Source: Comamonadaceae bacterium (GTDB taxonomy: Bacteria; Pseudomonadota; Gammaproteobacteria; Burkholderiales; Burkholderiaceae_C). Taken from it: a DNA stretch of 64,000 nucleotides. This document shows positions 51,528 to 60,030 of the stretch, piece after piece. A program made the position numbers and the translations under genes. The stretch lies in assembly GCA_027486755.1 (NCBI GenBank), contig JAIXOM010000013.1, positions 35,358 through 99,357 of the forward strand, given 5' to 3'. Every line of letters begins with the position of its first letter. The stretch's first letter is position 1. The notes beneath the pieces are model-generated. The model saw only the letters and a program-made list of their open reading frames with translations. It searched no databases and was not told where the DNA came from.

Positions 51528-52628
51528 TCAGGTGAGCTTGCCGTCAATGTAAAGCAAGGCCTTGCTGGCCTCGAAGGACACCGTGACCGGGTCACCGGGC
51601 TTGAAGGAGGCGCCCTCGGCCGGGCTGCTCGCATAAAGGGTGGTGTCGCCAAAACGCAGCACCGTGTCCACCTCGCCGCCGCTGTAAAGCACCTCCTGGA
51701 CCTGACCGCCACTGATGCTCAGGTGCGAAGCCTGTGAGAGGGCCTGCGTAGGGCTGTGCAGGCGCAGCGCCTGGGGCCGCAAAAACAACTGCATCCGGTC
51801 GGCGTGGCGCTCGATGGCAGCCAGATCGCCCTGCATGGCGCCCGCATCGCTGCTCCAGCCCCGGTCGACGCGGCGCAGCTCCAGGGCATTGCGAATGCCC
51901 AGAAAGCGGGCCACATAGTCGGTGGCCGGCCGTTCATAGACGGCGCGGGCGCTGTCAAGCTGCTCGATACGGCCTGCATTCATGACCGCCACCCGGGTGC
52001 CCAGGTTAAAGGCCTCGAGCTGATCATGGGTCACATAGATGCCAGTAAAGCCAAGCTCACGGTGTATGGCACGCAGATGGGTGCGCAGCTCGACCCGCAG
52101 CAAGGCGTCTAGGTTGGACAGGGGCTCATCGAGCAGCATCACCTTGGGCCGAGGTGCCAGTGCCCGCGCCAGCGCAATGCGCTGCTGCTGGCCACCGCTG
52201 AGCATGGCCGGGTAGCGCTCGGCCAGGTGCCCACACTGCACCACCTCCAGTACCTCGCGGGCACGGGCCAGGCGATCGCTGGCACCCATGCTGCGCGCGC
52301 GCAGCGGGTACTCGACATTGCGCTGTACCGTCATGTGCGGCCACAAGGAATAATTTTGAAACACCATGCCGATGTCGCGCAGATGGGTGGGCTGATTGAG
52401 CCCGCTGGCCGAATCGAACACCGCCCTGCCCTCCAGCACAATGCGCCCCTCCTGCGCATCCTCCAGGCCGGCAACGCAGCGCAGCAGCGTGGTCTTGCCG
52501 CAGCCGCTGGGCCCGAGGAGGACCAGCATCTCGCCGGCCTGCACATCGATGTCAACCTGATTGACAGCAACCACCTGGTCCCGACCGGGATAGCGTTTGA
52601 CCAGCTTTTCAATCTTGAGTTCCTGCAC
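51528..52628 (-). CDS. ABC transporter ATPase (ferric/spermidine type)
   Basis: This 366-residue ATPase has Walker A LLGPSGCGKTTLLRCV, signature LSGGQQQRIALARAL and Walker B VMLLDEPLSNLDALL. Its C-terminal TOBE-like domain spans about residues 240-366 (DYVARFLGIRN, VEASKALLYIDG-like end). This layout fits the FbpC/PotA group. It follows the permease gene by three bases. It energises uptake through the fused permease at 52632. Confidence 0.92.
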   Translation of the reverse strand: MQELKIEKLVKRYPGRDQVVAVNQVDIDVQAGEMLVLLGPSGCGKTTLLRCVAGLEDAQEGRIVLEGRAVFDSASGLNQPTHLRDIGMVFQNYSLWPHMTVQRNVEYPLRARSMGASDRLARAREVLEVVQCGHLAERYPAMLSGGQQQRIALARALAPRPKVMLLDEPLSNLDALLRVELRTHLRAIHRELGFTGIYVTHDQLEAFNLGTRVAVMNAGRIEQLDSARAVYERPATDYVARFLGIRNALELRRVDRGWSSDAGAMQGDLAAIERHADRMQLFLRPQALRLHSPTQALSQASHLSISGGQVQEVLYSGGEVDTVLRFGDTTLYASSPAEGASFKPGDPVTVSFEASKALLYIDGKLT

Positions 52629-52631
52629 GGC

Positions 52632-54347
52632 TCAACCCTTTTGTTGTGCGGCGTCGGTGCCGCCCATCCAGGCGGCGATGCACACCCCCAGTACGGTCAC
52701 CACCACCATGATCAAGGCCAGCACCGCGACCTCTGAATAGATGCCGCCGGCCCAGACGTCGTACATCACGCTGCCGATGACCTGGGTGCGGGCCGAGCGC
52801 ACCATCAGCGAGGCGCTAAATTCATGGAAAAGCAGGACAAAGGTCAAAGCGGCTGTCGCGGCGATGCCCTTTCTGCACATCGGCAGCATGACCTGGAAGA
52901 AGGAGCGCAGCGGCCCTGCGCCGCAGGCTTTGGAGGCCTCCAGAAATTCCTGGCCTGTAGCCACCAAGGTGGTGAACTGCAGCCGCGTCGAATGCCCCAG
53001 CATGAGCGTGACGTAGGTCACCACCAAAACCGCCGTCGTGCCGTAGATCTGTATTGGGGGCTGGGAATACACAAACAAGAGGCCAAAACCCATGAGCGAA
53101 GCGGGCACGGCGATCGGCAGGGTGGCAAACAGGTCAATGGCCATGCGCACCGGTTTGAAGACGCGGGTCGACTGCAGCAGCGCATAGGCCATGAAAAAAC
53201 CAAACGGAATCAGGATGGCAATGCCGACGACCGACACCTTGACGCTGGTCCAAACCGCATTGACCAGGGCCACATTGTTCAGCACCGATTTCCAGTGCCG
53301 CAGCGTCAACTCAGGCACAACCAGGGTGCCCGACCAGAAAGGCGAGACCGAGACGTAAATCAGGGCCATCAGCGGCAACACCGTGGTGACCAACAGATAC
53401 AGCCCGATGACAACGGCGGCCCACCAGCGCGTCTGCCGGATGTTGTAGCGTGAGCGCGCGGAGACCACCACAAAGCGTTTTTGTTCACCCAAGGCGATTT
53501 TTTGCAGCAGCACCACAACCAGCCCAAGCACCAGAATGGGAAATCCCAGGGCGGCACCCAGGCCGAAATCGACCGGGAACCGCTCGGTCAGGTAAAACAT
53601 TTCAGTGGTGAGCACATCGATCTTGGCCGTTCGCCCCAGCAGCAAGGGGGCGGTGAATTGGCCCAGACCGAGCAGGAACACCACCCCGGTCGCAAAAATG
53701 ATGGAAGGGCGCAGCAGGGGCAAGGTGATGGTGAAAAAGCGCATCGCCGCACTGGCGCCACAGGCCGCCGCCGCAGCCTCCAACTCCTGGCCCATGTTCT
53801 TCAGGCCGGTGAATACGAACACATAGACGAAGGAACTCAGCAGCATGCCGGTGATGATGATGATCCAGGTCACGCTGTAGATGTTGAAGGGCCCTTCCTG
53901 CATGTCCTGCAGTCCGGGCAACAGCCGCAAGACCATGTTCAGGTAGCCCACATTGGGCGATAGCAGAAAAATCCAGCCGGTCACCGCAGCCACGGCGGGC
54001 ACGACCAGGGGCAGCAGTGGCGCCAGCTCACCGATGCGCCGCACCGGCGCGGGCAGCATCGAGGCGCACCAAGCCAACAAGGTGCCCAGAACCACGGCCA
54101 AGGCGCTGGACAGCACCGCCAGGACCAAGGTGGTCTGCATGGTGGTGCCTATGCGCGGCAGGGCCATCATGCGCCCGAAGGCCGAGCCCTCATCGACAAA
54201 GGCCCGGACCTGCAGTTGCAACACCGGCCACAGCACCAAGTAGCCGGCCACCAGGGCCAGCATGATCCAGGCCCACTGCGGCAGGGCATTGCGCCTGACC
54301 CAGCCGCCGGGACCCCACCAGGCCCGCGGCTGTGCAGCGCCGCTCAT
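52632..54347 (-). CDS. Two-domain ABC transporter permease (FbpB/ThiP type)
   Basis: This 571-residue membrane protein has about twelve hydrophobic segments in two homologous halves. Each half carries an EAA-type loop that contacts the ATPase: LEAAAAACGASAAMRFFTIT in the first and FLEASKACGAGPLRSFFQVM in the second. A single polypeptide thus forms the whole channel, as in ferric-iron and thiamine importers. It lies between the binding-protein gene (68 bases upstream) and the ATPase gene (three bases downstream). Confidence 0.93.
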   Translation of the reverse strand: MSGAAQPRAWWGPGGWVRRNALPQWAWIMLALVAGYLVLWPVLQLQVRAFVDEGSAFGRMMALPRIGTTMQTTLVLAVLSSALAVVLGTLLAWCASMLPAPVRRIGELAPLLPLVVPAVAAVTGWIFLLSPNVGYLNMVLRLLPGLQDMQEGPFNIYSVTWIIIITGMLLSSFVYVFVFTGLKNMGQELEAAAAACGASAAMRFFTITLPLLRPSIIFATGVVFLLGLGQFTAPLLLGRTAKIDVLTTEMFYLTERFPVDFGLGAALGFPILVLGLVVVLLQKIALGEQKRFVVVSARSRYNIRQTRWWAAVVIGLYLLVTTVLPLMALIYVSVSPFWSGTLVVPELTLRHWKSVLNNVALVNAVWTSVKVSVVGIAILIPFGFFMAYALLQSTRVFKPVRMAIDLFATLPIAVPASLMGFGLLFVYSQPPIQIYGTTAVLVVTYVTLMLGHSTRLQFTTLVATGQEFLEASKACGAGPLRSFFQVMLPMCRKGIAATAALTFVLLFHEFSASLMVRSARTQVIGSVMYDVWAGGIYSEVAVLALIMVVVTVLGVCIAAWMGGTDAAQQKG

Positions 54348-54415
54348 GGCCTGGTCCTTACCGACATCGTCAATCCCCGCTCACCCCGAGCGTGATGCAC
54401 CGCCATGGCCAGCGA

Positions 54416-55492
54416 TCAGCGGGCGCCGAACAGGGAGTTCCAGCGCGCCTCGAAGGTCTTCACACTCTCGGCGGTGACCTTGTCCCAGTCGATCAGCGTC
54501 AGGTTGATCTTGGAGACATCAAGCGCGCCCGGCACATTGGGCAAGGGGCTGGCGGCCTCGGCATTGCCGACCACGGCCGATTGCCCTTGGACCGACATGA
54601 TGAAGTCTTGCGCGACCATCGCTGCGTTGGGATTCTTGGCCCACCCCAGCACGGCCGAGCCATAGGCAAAGCCGTAGGCCTGGGCCGGAATCACCGTCCT
54701 CATCGGCGCTTTCTGGGCATGCAGTGCGTTATCGACCGGAATCACCGAGAACACCCCGGCAGAAATTTCTCCGGAGGCGGTCGAGTTGGCCGACGCCACC
54801 GTGCTGGGGTACATCTTGACCTTCTGCGCCGCAAACTTCTCCAGGTAACCGGGGTTGGATTCATCGAGCCACTTGTAGAACAGGGTCACCACTTCGGCGA
54901 CCAGCGAGACGCCGCCCACCTTGCCGGCGAGCTCCGGGCGCAAAAGATCTTGGTAGCTGGTGATGGGGTTTTTAACCAGATTGGTGTTGTAGTGCATCAC
55001 CCACGGCGTGTGGGCCATCAGGGCCACCTGACCGCCACGCAGCCAAGCGTCCGGGTAGGCGGCGGCGGCCGGGCCGACCGGCGTCTTCAGGTAGCCCTTC
55101 TTGACCGCGTCACCTGCCCAGCGGATGTCGGCCGTGAGCACCAGGTCAGCGCCCACGACATTGGGCTGCTGCCGCTCCTGCTCGACCTTGGCTGTCAGCG
55201 CTGCACCAACCACGCGCACCAGTTCCATCTTGATGCCGGGGTTGGCCGCATTGAAGGCTGCGACGATGCGCTCATGCTGGGCCGGGCCCATGGTGCCGTA
55301 AACGATGACCTTGCCTTCCTTGCGGGCGGCTTCCCTGATCTTGGCCCAGTCGGCCGCAGAGACGGCGCGCGCGTTGGATTGCGCCCAGGCCGGCGCTTGG
55401 GGCAGGGCCGTCGCAGCGACCAAGCCGGCGGCCATCATCATCGAGCGGCGCTTGCTGGCATCGGGTGCGGTCGGGAATTCGCTTGGGGTCAT
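54416..55492 (-). CDS. ABC transporter substrate-binding protein (ferric/organic-anion type)
   Basis: This 358-residue periplasmic protein has a twin-arginine-like signal (SKRRSMMMAAGLVAATALP, cleaved near AWA). The mature domain begins with IREAARKEGKVIVYGTMGPA, which parallels the protein at 50415. GGAGGAAG directly before the ATG at 55492 decides the start; a start at 55534 lacks such a site. It heads the binding protein-permease-ATPase operon. Ligand unknown: Fe3+ or a small organic anion is the usual choice. Confidence 0.9.
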   Translation of the reverse strand: MTPSEFPTAPDASKRRSMMMAAGLVAATALPQAPAWAQSNARAVSAADWAKIREAARKEGKVIVYGTMGPAQHERIVAAFNAANPGIKMELVRVVGAALTAKVEQERQQPNVVGADLVLTADIRWAGDAVKKGYLKTPVGPAAAAYPDAWLRGGQVALMAHTPWVMHYNTNLVKNPITSYQDLLRPELAGKVGGVSLVAEVVTLFYKWLDESNPGYLEKFAAQKVKMYPSTVASANSTASGEISAGVFSVIPVDNALHAQKAPMRTVIPAQAYGFAYGSAVLGWAKNPNAAMVAQDFIMSVQGQSAVVGNAEAASPLPNVPGALDVSKINLTLIDWDKVTAESVKTFEARWNSLFGAR

Positions 55493-55532
55493 GTCTTCCT
55501 CCGGGGAAAGTGATAGTGGACAAGCCATTCTC

Positions 55533-55548
55533 ATATATTTTTTTTAGA
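55533..55548. promoter_or_regulatory. AT-rich 16-base element shared with 36094-36109
   Basis: ATATATTTTTTTTAGA lies 41 bases upstream of the binding-protein start at 55492. It equals the element at 36094 except for one base. The surrounding 55530-55565 is very AT-rich and probably includes the promoter of this ABC operon. Confidence 0.3.
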
Positions 55549-55610
55549 TTTCAATATATTTATTCCCGGGTCTTCCCTAGGCGCAAAACCGCGACGGCAG
55601 CACGGGCCGT

Positions 55611-56591
55611 TCAGAGCGCCTGCACGAGGTCGAGCACTGGACAATCGGCGGCCAACACCTCGTTGCCGATGAGGGTATTCCAATAGAGTTCCGCGCCGTA
55701 CTGCAGCCGCCATTCATGCAGACGGCGGGTGCACAGGGACAGGTCAAACTCGTCGGTCATGCCGATGGCGCCATGCACCGCATGGGCGCTGGCCGCCACG
55801 GCCGCCGCCGCCTCGCTGGCGCGCGACTTGGCCACTGCGGCCGCCAGCAGTGAGGGTGTGGGCCCCGTGCCCTGGAAGGCTGACTGCGCAGCCAAGGAGC
55901 CGGCCAGCACCTGCTGCGCCATGACGCTGATCTGCTGCTGGATCGCCTGAAACCTGCCGATAGCCTTGCCGAATTGGCTGCGGGTATTGCAGTGCGCCAG
56001 GGACATCTCCAGCGCCCGGTGCAAGCTGCCGCTGATCAAGGCCGCCGTCAAGGCGGCCGCGCAGGCGAGCAGTGCCGGCGTGGCGTCGTCGCGCTCGCAC
56101 ACCGGGCGCACGCTGTCCCAGTGGAGGTGAGCCAGCAGGCTGCGGGGATCCCCCACAGTCTCGCGCCGGGCCTGGGCGCCATCGAGCAGCAGCAATTTCC
56201 CGTCCAGGCTGGTCAGCACATGGCTGGCCACCTGGCCGCCAGGCACACTCGGACAGCACAGGCCGCCGTCGATGGCGCGCACAGCCACGGGGGCCAGTGT
56301 CACCATGGCAGCGGGCGGCAAGTCCGGCCAGTCGGGCAGGAGGCTGCGTGCCATGAAGCTCTGGCCTATGGGCAGCGGTACGCCATAACGGCCCAAACAA
56401 GCCAGCAAAGGGAACAACTCGGGCAACGACAGCCCTGCGCCGCCCTGCTCTTCGCTGCGCAGCAGGTCCGCAAAGCCGGCCTCGGCGATGCTGCTCCACA
56501 GGCCCTGATCGGCCTGGCCGGCTTCAATGCGCCGCACCACAGCGCCACTGGCGTGGTCGCTCAAAATCTTTTCCAGCGCTTGCGCAAACAT
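55611..56591 (-). CDS. Acyl-CoA dehydrogenase-like protein, short subunit
   Basis: At 326 residues this is shorter than the usual 380-400. It has an N-terminal helical domain (LWSSIAEAGFADLLRSEEQGG) and a C-terminal helical domain with RSQFGKAIGRFQAIQQQIS and HGAIGMTDEFDLSLCTRRL, where the glutamate of TDEF aligns with the base of FadE-type enzymes. GAGGAGG precedes the ATG at 56591. It starts 10 bases after the full-length dehydrogenase gene. Such neighbouring pairs form alpha2-beta2 acyl-CoA dehydrogenases in steroid-degrading bacteria; a similar assembly is likely here. Confidence 0.87.
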   Translation of the reverse strand: MFAQALEKILSDHASGAVVRRIEAGQADQGLWSSIAEAGFADLLRSEEQGGAGLSLPELFPLLACLGRYGVPLPIGQSFMARSLLPDWPDLPPAAMVTLAPVAVRAIDGGLCCPSVPGGQVASHVLTSLDGKLLLLDGAQARRETVGDPRSLLAHLHWDSVRPVCERDDATPALLACAAALTAALISGSLHRALEMSLAHCNTRSQFGKAIGRFQAIQQQISVMAQQVLAGSLAAQSAFQGTGPTPSLLAAAVAKSRASEAAAAVAASAHAVHGAIGMTDEFDLSLCTRRLHEWRLQYGAELYWNTLIGNEVLAADCPVLDLVQAL

Positions 56592-56601
56592 CTCGCCCTC
56601 C

Positions 56602-57756
56602 TCAGCGCAGGTCCAAACCACGTGCGATCATGCTGCGCAGGATCTCGCGTGTGCCGCCCCGCAGCGAAAAGCTCGGGGCCATCTGCGTCACATAAGCCAG
56701 CGTGGCCGCCAGCTCCAGCTCCAGCGCGCTGGTGCCGCCCGGGTCCGTGCAGGCGGCGATCAGCTGCGGGATAGTCTGCTCGAATTCGGTGCCCAGGTCC
56801 TTGACCAGGGCTGCCTCGATCACCGGGCTTTCGCCTTGAACAAGCCTGGCGGTGACGGCCATCGACAGGTGTCGCAAGGTGGCCAGATGCGCGCTCAGCC
56901 GACCCACGGTGGCGGCCTGGCTGCGATCGCCCCCTTGGCGCAGCACCTGCAGCCACAAGTCGAACAGCACGATGCTGGAGTAAATTCGCTCAGGCCCGCT
57001 GCGCTCAAAGGCCAGCTCAGCGTTGACCTGCGCCCAGCCGCTGCCTTCCTGGCCGATCAGGGCATCGGCGCCCAGCTGAACCTGGTCGAAGAAGACCTCC
57101 GAAAAGTGGGCGTCGCCGCTGAGGTCGCGGATGGGCCGCACGCTCACCCCAGGCAGGGACAGATCGACGATGAGCTGAGAAAGCCCGGCTTGACGATCCT
57201 CCTTCTGGCCCGAGGTCCGAACCAGGGCGATCATGTACTGGCAGTGGTGGGCATGGGTGGTCCAGATCTTTTGTCCGTTGAGCAGCCAGCCGCCTGCGTT
57301 GGCTTGGGCGCGGGTACTCACGCTGGCCAGGTCCGAGCCGGAATTGGGCTCACTCATGCCGATGCAAAAAAAGGTCTCAGCCCGGCAGATGCGCGGCAGG
57401 TAGAAGGCCTTTTGCGCCTCGGTGCCGAATTTGGCGATCAGCGGACCGCTCTGGCGATCGGCGATCCAGTGGGCCGCGACCGGCGCGCCGACCGCCAGCA
57501 GCTCCTCGACCAGCACGTAGCGGGCAAAGGCATCGAGTTCGGCGCCGCCGTATTGCGCCGGCAGCGTCAGGCCCACCCAGCCGCGCTGAGCCAGTTTGCG
57601 GCTGAAAGCAGCGTCAAAACCCATCCAGGAGCGCGCCCGCTGGCGAGCGGCGGCAGATGGCAGCGCCTCGGCCAGGAAGGCCTTGACCTGCGAGCGCAGG
57701 GCTTCGGCCTGCGGCGGCAATGGTGCCAGCTGCAACTGACCCAACAGATGGCTCAC
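56602..57756 (-). CDS. Acyl-CoA dehydrogenase, full-length subunit
   Basis: This 384-residue flavoprotein has FFCIGMSEPNSGSDLASV for the flavin and substrate pocket, GWLLNGQKIWTTHAHH and the C-terminal FSLRGGTREILRSMIARGL. The last motif matches FadE-type enzymes, in which the catalytic glutamate may sit in the partner subunit. It is divergent from a crotonase at 57873 and upstream of the short dehydrogenase subunit. It creates a 2,3-double bond in a CoA ester. Confidence 0.92.
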   Translation of the reverse strand: MSHLLGQLQLAPLPPQAEALRSQVKAFLAEALPSAAARQRARSWMGFDAAFSRKLAQRGWVGLTLPAQYGGAELDAFARYVLVEELLAVGAPVAAHWIADRQSGPLIAKFGTEAQKAFYLPRICRAETFFCIGMSEPNSGSDLASVSTRAQANAGGWLLNGQKIWTTHAHHCQYMIALVRTSGQKEDRQAGLSQLIVDLSLPGVSVRPIRDLSGDAHFSEVFFDQVQLGADALIGQEGSGWAQVNAELAFERSGPERIYSSIVLFDLWLQVLRQGGDRSQAATVGRLSAHLATLRHLSMAVTARLVQGESPVIEAALVKDLGTEFEQTIPQLIAACTDPGGTSALELELAATLAYVTQMAPSFSLRGGTREILRSMIARGLDLR

Positions 57757-57872
57757 GCTCGCTCCTCAGTTGGCCGACAGTGGGTAGTCGGACGGTGAAA
57801 AATCAAGGCCCAAATATATCTGAATGGGGTCTGGCGTATAGTCCAACCAAGCATTTTTTTTCAGAACTTGTC
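57757..57872. promoter_or_regulatory. Divergent promoter region of the dehydrogenase and crotonase units
   Basis: This 116-base gap has an AT-rich core. TATAGT at 57837-57842 is a plausible -10 for the plus-strand crotonase gene, but no good -35 is seen at the right distance. A run of eight T lies just before the crotonase start. I saw no clear operator palindrome. Confidence 0.35.
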
Positions 57873-58676
57873 ATGTCCGATTTCTTACGCTATGAACAAT
57901 CCGGCGCCGTGGTCACCCTGACCATGAACGACCCAGAGCGCCGCAATCCTCTGACCGGCAACACTGCGGTACCCGAGTTCCTCGCCGCGATCGAGCGCAT
58001 CGAGCGCGACACCGCGGTGCGGGCGGTCATCCTCACCGGGGCTGGCAGCGCCTTCTGCTCGGGCGGCGATGTGCGTAATATGCAGCGTCAGTCCTCGGGC
58101 GAAGTCTCGGGTATGGAGATCCGGCAGGAATACCGCACGGGGATACAGCGTCTGCCGCTGGCGCTGTTCAATCTGGAGGTGCCCGTGATCGCTGCCGTCA
58201 ACGGCGCGGCCATAGGCGCTGGCCTGGACCTGGCCTGCATGTGCGATGTGCGCATTGCGTCTGACAAGGCCCGCTTCGCCGAGAGCTTTGTCAAGCTGGG
58301 CATCATCCCCGGCGACGGCGGGGCATGGCTGTTGACGCGTCTGATCGGCCTGTCGCGGGCGGCCGAGATGGCCTTCACCGGCGACGCCATCGACGCACAC
58401 CAGGCCGAGCAGTGGGGCCTGGTTTCCCGGGTGGTCCCGCCCGATGAACTGATGCCGGCGGCGCAAGCGCTGGCCCAGCGCATCGCCGCCAATCCAGGGC
58501 ATGCGGTGCGCCTGGCCAAGCGGCTGTTGCGCGAATCGCTGCACACCCGCCTCGATACCCTGCTCGAGATGGCAGCGGCCTTCCAGGCGCTGTCGCACCA
58601 GAACGCAGATCACCGGGAGGCGGTCGCTGCCTTCCTTGAGAAACGTCCGCCAGTTTTCGCCAACCCGCACCAATGA
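57873..58676 (+). CDS. Enoyl-CoA hydratase/isomerase family protein
   Basis: This 267-residue crotonase has FCSGGDVRNMQ for the oxyanion hole and a conserved glutamate in FAESFVKLGIIPGDGGAWLL. The other catalytic position reads GAGLDLACM, with aspartate in place of glutamate. It may still hydrate or isomerise a CoA ester. The ATG at 57873 was chosen because the frame upstream overlaps the divergent dehydrogenase gene. With the acyl-CoA dehydrogenase pair on the other strand it could form two consecutive beta-oxidation steps. Confidence 0.9.
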   Translation: MSDFLRYEQSGAVVTLTMNDPERRNPLTGNTAVPEFLAAIERIERDTAVRAVILTGAGSAFCSGGDVRNMQRQSSGEVSGMEIRQEYRTGIQRLPLALFNLEVPVIAAVNGAAIGAGLDLACMCDVRIASDKARFAESFVKLGIIPGDGGAWLLTRLIGLSRAAEMAFTGDAIDAHQAEQWGLVSRVVPPDELMPAAQALAQRIAANPGHAVRLAKRLLRESLHTRLDTLLEMAAAFQALSHQNADHREAVAAFLEKRPPVFANPHQ

Positions 58677-58748
58677 GCCCAGGCTCGAAGCAGGGCGTCC
58701 AAGCCCGATTAGCCTGACCTGTTCCCTCAGAAGCAAAAAGGAGACTTC

Positions 58749-59366
58749 ATGATCATCGATCCCGCCAAAATGGACTTCCGCGACCTGCACCATCTCTTAG
58801 CCGGCTCCATCGTGCCCAGGCCGATCGCCCTGGTGTCGACCCGCGGGGAGAACGGTATCGACAATGTCGCTCCGCTGTCCTCGATCAACATCGCCTGCGT
58901 CAAGCCGCCCATGCTGTCGTTTTCGCTGTCCACGCGCAGGCGCAAGGGTGGCGAGAAGAAGGACACCTTGCGCAACATCGAATTTGCCAAGGAGTTCGTG
59001 GTCAACGTGCCGGTTGTCGAGAGCATCGCCGCGGCCATGAACAAGGCCGGTGCAGAATACCCTGACCATGTGAGCGAGTTCACCGAAACCGGGCTGACCC
59101 CGGTCAAGGCCGATCTCGTGGCCGCCTCGATGGTGCTGGAATCACCGGTGAACTTCGAGTGCCGCCTGGTCCAGATTTCGGAATTTGGCGAACACCCCAG
59201 CGTCTCCAGCCTGATCGTCGGCGAGATCATACGAGCGCACATCAAGGACGAGTTCTTCGCCAACGGCGAACCCCAGACGAACAAGATGCGGGCCATCGGC
59301 CGGCTGCTCGAGCCCTACTGCCGCACCAGCGAAATCTTTGAGTTCGACGTCGAATACACGCTGTGA
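58749..59366 (+). CDS. Flavin reductase-like FMN-binding protein
   Basis: This 205-residue protein matches the flavin_Reduct family: LLAGSIVPRPIALVST, then NVAPLSSINIACVKPPMLSF and NIEFAKEFVVNVP. Members bind FMN and reduce flavin with NAD(P)H, or act as small oxidoreductases. An AAAAAGGAGA site precedes the ATG. It follows the crotonase by 72 bases. It could supply electrons or reduced flavin to an oxygenase of the region, but no flavin-dependent monooxygenase is next to it. Confidence 0.9.
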   Translation: MIIDPAKMDFRDLHHLLAGSIVPRPIALVSTRGENGIDNVAPLSSINIACVKPPMLSFSLSTRRRKGGEKKDTLRNIEFAKEFVVNVPVVESIAAAMNKAGAEYPDHVSEFTETGLTPVKADLVAASMVLESPVNFECRLVQISEFGEHPSVSSLIVGEIIRAHIKDEFFANGEPQTNKMRAIGRLLEPYCRTSEIFEFDVEYTL

Positions 59367-59372
59367 TCCGGT

Positions 59373-59393
59373 GCCGGGCGGTCCCCGCCCGGC
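59373..59393. terminator. GC-rich hairpin between convergent genes
   Basis: GCCGGGCGG at 59373-59381 pairs perfectly with CCGCCCGGC at 59385-59393 around a three-base loop. It lies in the 33-base gap between the flavin reductase and SnoaL-like stops and could terminate both transcripts, though a T-run is lacking. Confidence 0.6.
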
Positions 59394-59399
59394 GCACAC

Positions 59400-59987
59400 T
59401 CAGCGCGGCTGGCCAGCGTGCCCCGGCCGCATCTCCACATAGGTGGGCAGGCGCTCCGGGTAGTCCGCCGCCACAGGCGTGTCCGACGCCATGTTGCGCT
59501 CGAGCCTACCCATGGCCAGCGGGTAGTCCTTGACATTGAGGTAGTAGAAAAAGGACAGCAGTCGCTCGGAAAAACACCACAAGCCATCGATCTTTTCGTA
59601 GATATCCTCGTAGCGCAAGGCGGTGACCATGGGCTGCTCCTTGCGCCAGACCTCCGCATGCACAGACAACATGCCGCGGGCCCGGGTGGTGCTTTCAAAC
59701 CAGATCACATGGTCGTGCGCAAAATGATTGGTCGCCCCCAGCACGCTGAACCTGGCCTTGAACTGCTCAACAATGGCCTCCACGCCGGTGGCCCGCATGG
59801 CGCCGTCCTTGGAGCCAAAGGAACCATGGGCTGCAAATAACAAGCGCACGGAATCCAGATCACGGTTGTCAATGGCAAAGTTGTAGCGAGCGGTCAGGTC
59901 GCGGATGGCCGCTTGGTCCTCGACCCGCTGCAGGCGCTCCTCCAGGCTGGACTCGGCGCCTGGCTTGACTCGATGTGGAATGCTCAT
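59400..59987 (-). CDS. SnoaL/NTF2-like protein paired with the second Rieske oxygenase
   Basis: This 195-residue protein has a coiled N-terminus (LEERLQRVEDQAAIRDLTAR) like that of the protein at 7550, then an NTF2-like domain (FAIDNRDLDSVRLLFAAHG, HFAHDHVIWF, ALRYEDIYEKIDGLWCF). The two share length and order, including the late LLSFFYYLNVKDYP / VLNFLYYVPVAQYP stretch, so they are true paralogues. It is 43 bases after the Rieske gene. A small-subunit-like role is plausible, not shown. Confidence 0.82.
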   Translation of the reverse strand: MSIPHRVKPGAESSLEERLQRVEDQAAIRDLTARYNFAIDNRDLDSVRLLFAAHGSFGSKDGAMRATGVEAIVEQFKARFSVLGATNHFAHDHVIWFESTTRARGMLSVHAEVWRKEQPMVTALRYEDIYEKIDGLWCFSERLLSFFYYLNVKDYPLAMGRLERNMASDTPVAADYPERLPTYVEMRPGHAGQPR

Positions 59988-60030
59988 GTCATCTCCTGTG
60001 TGAAATCATGGTGGCCAGCCGCCCCGGGCC

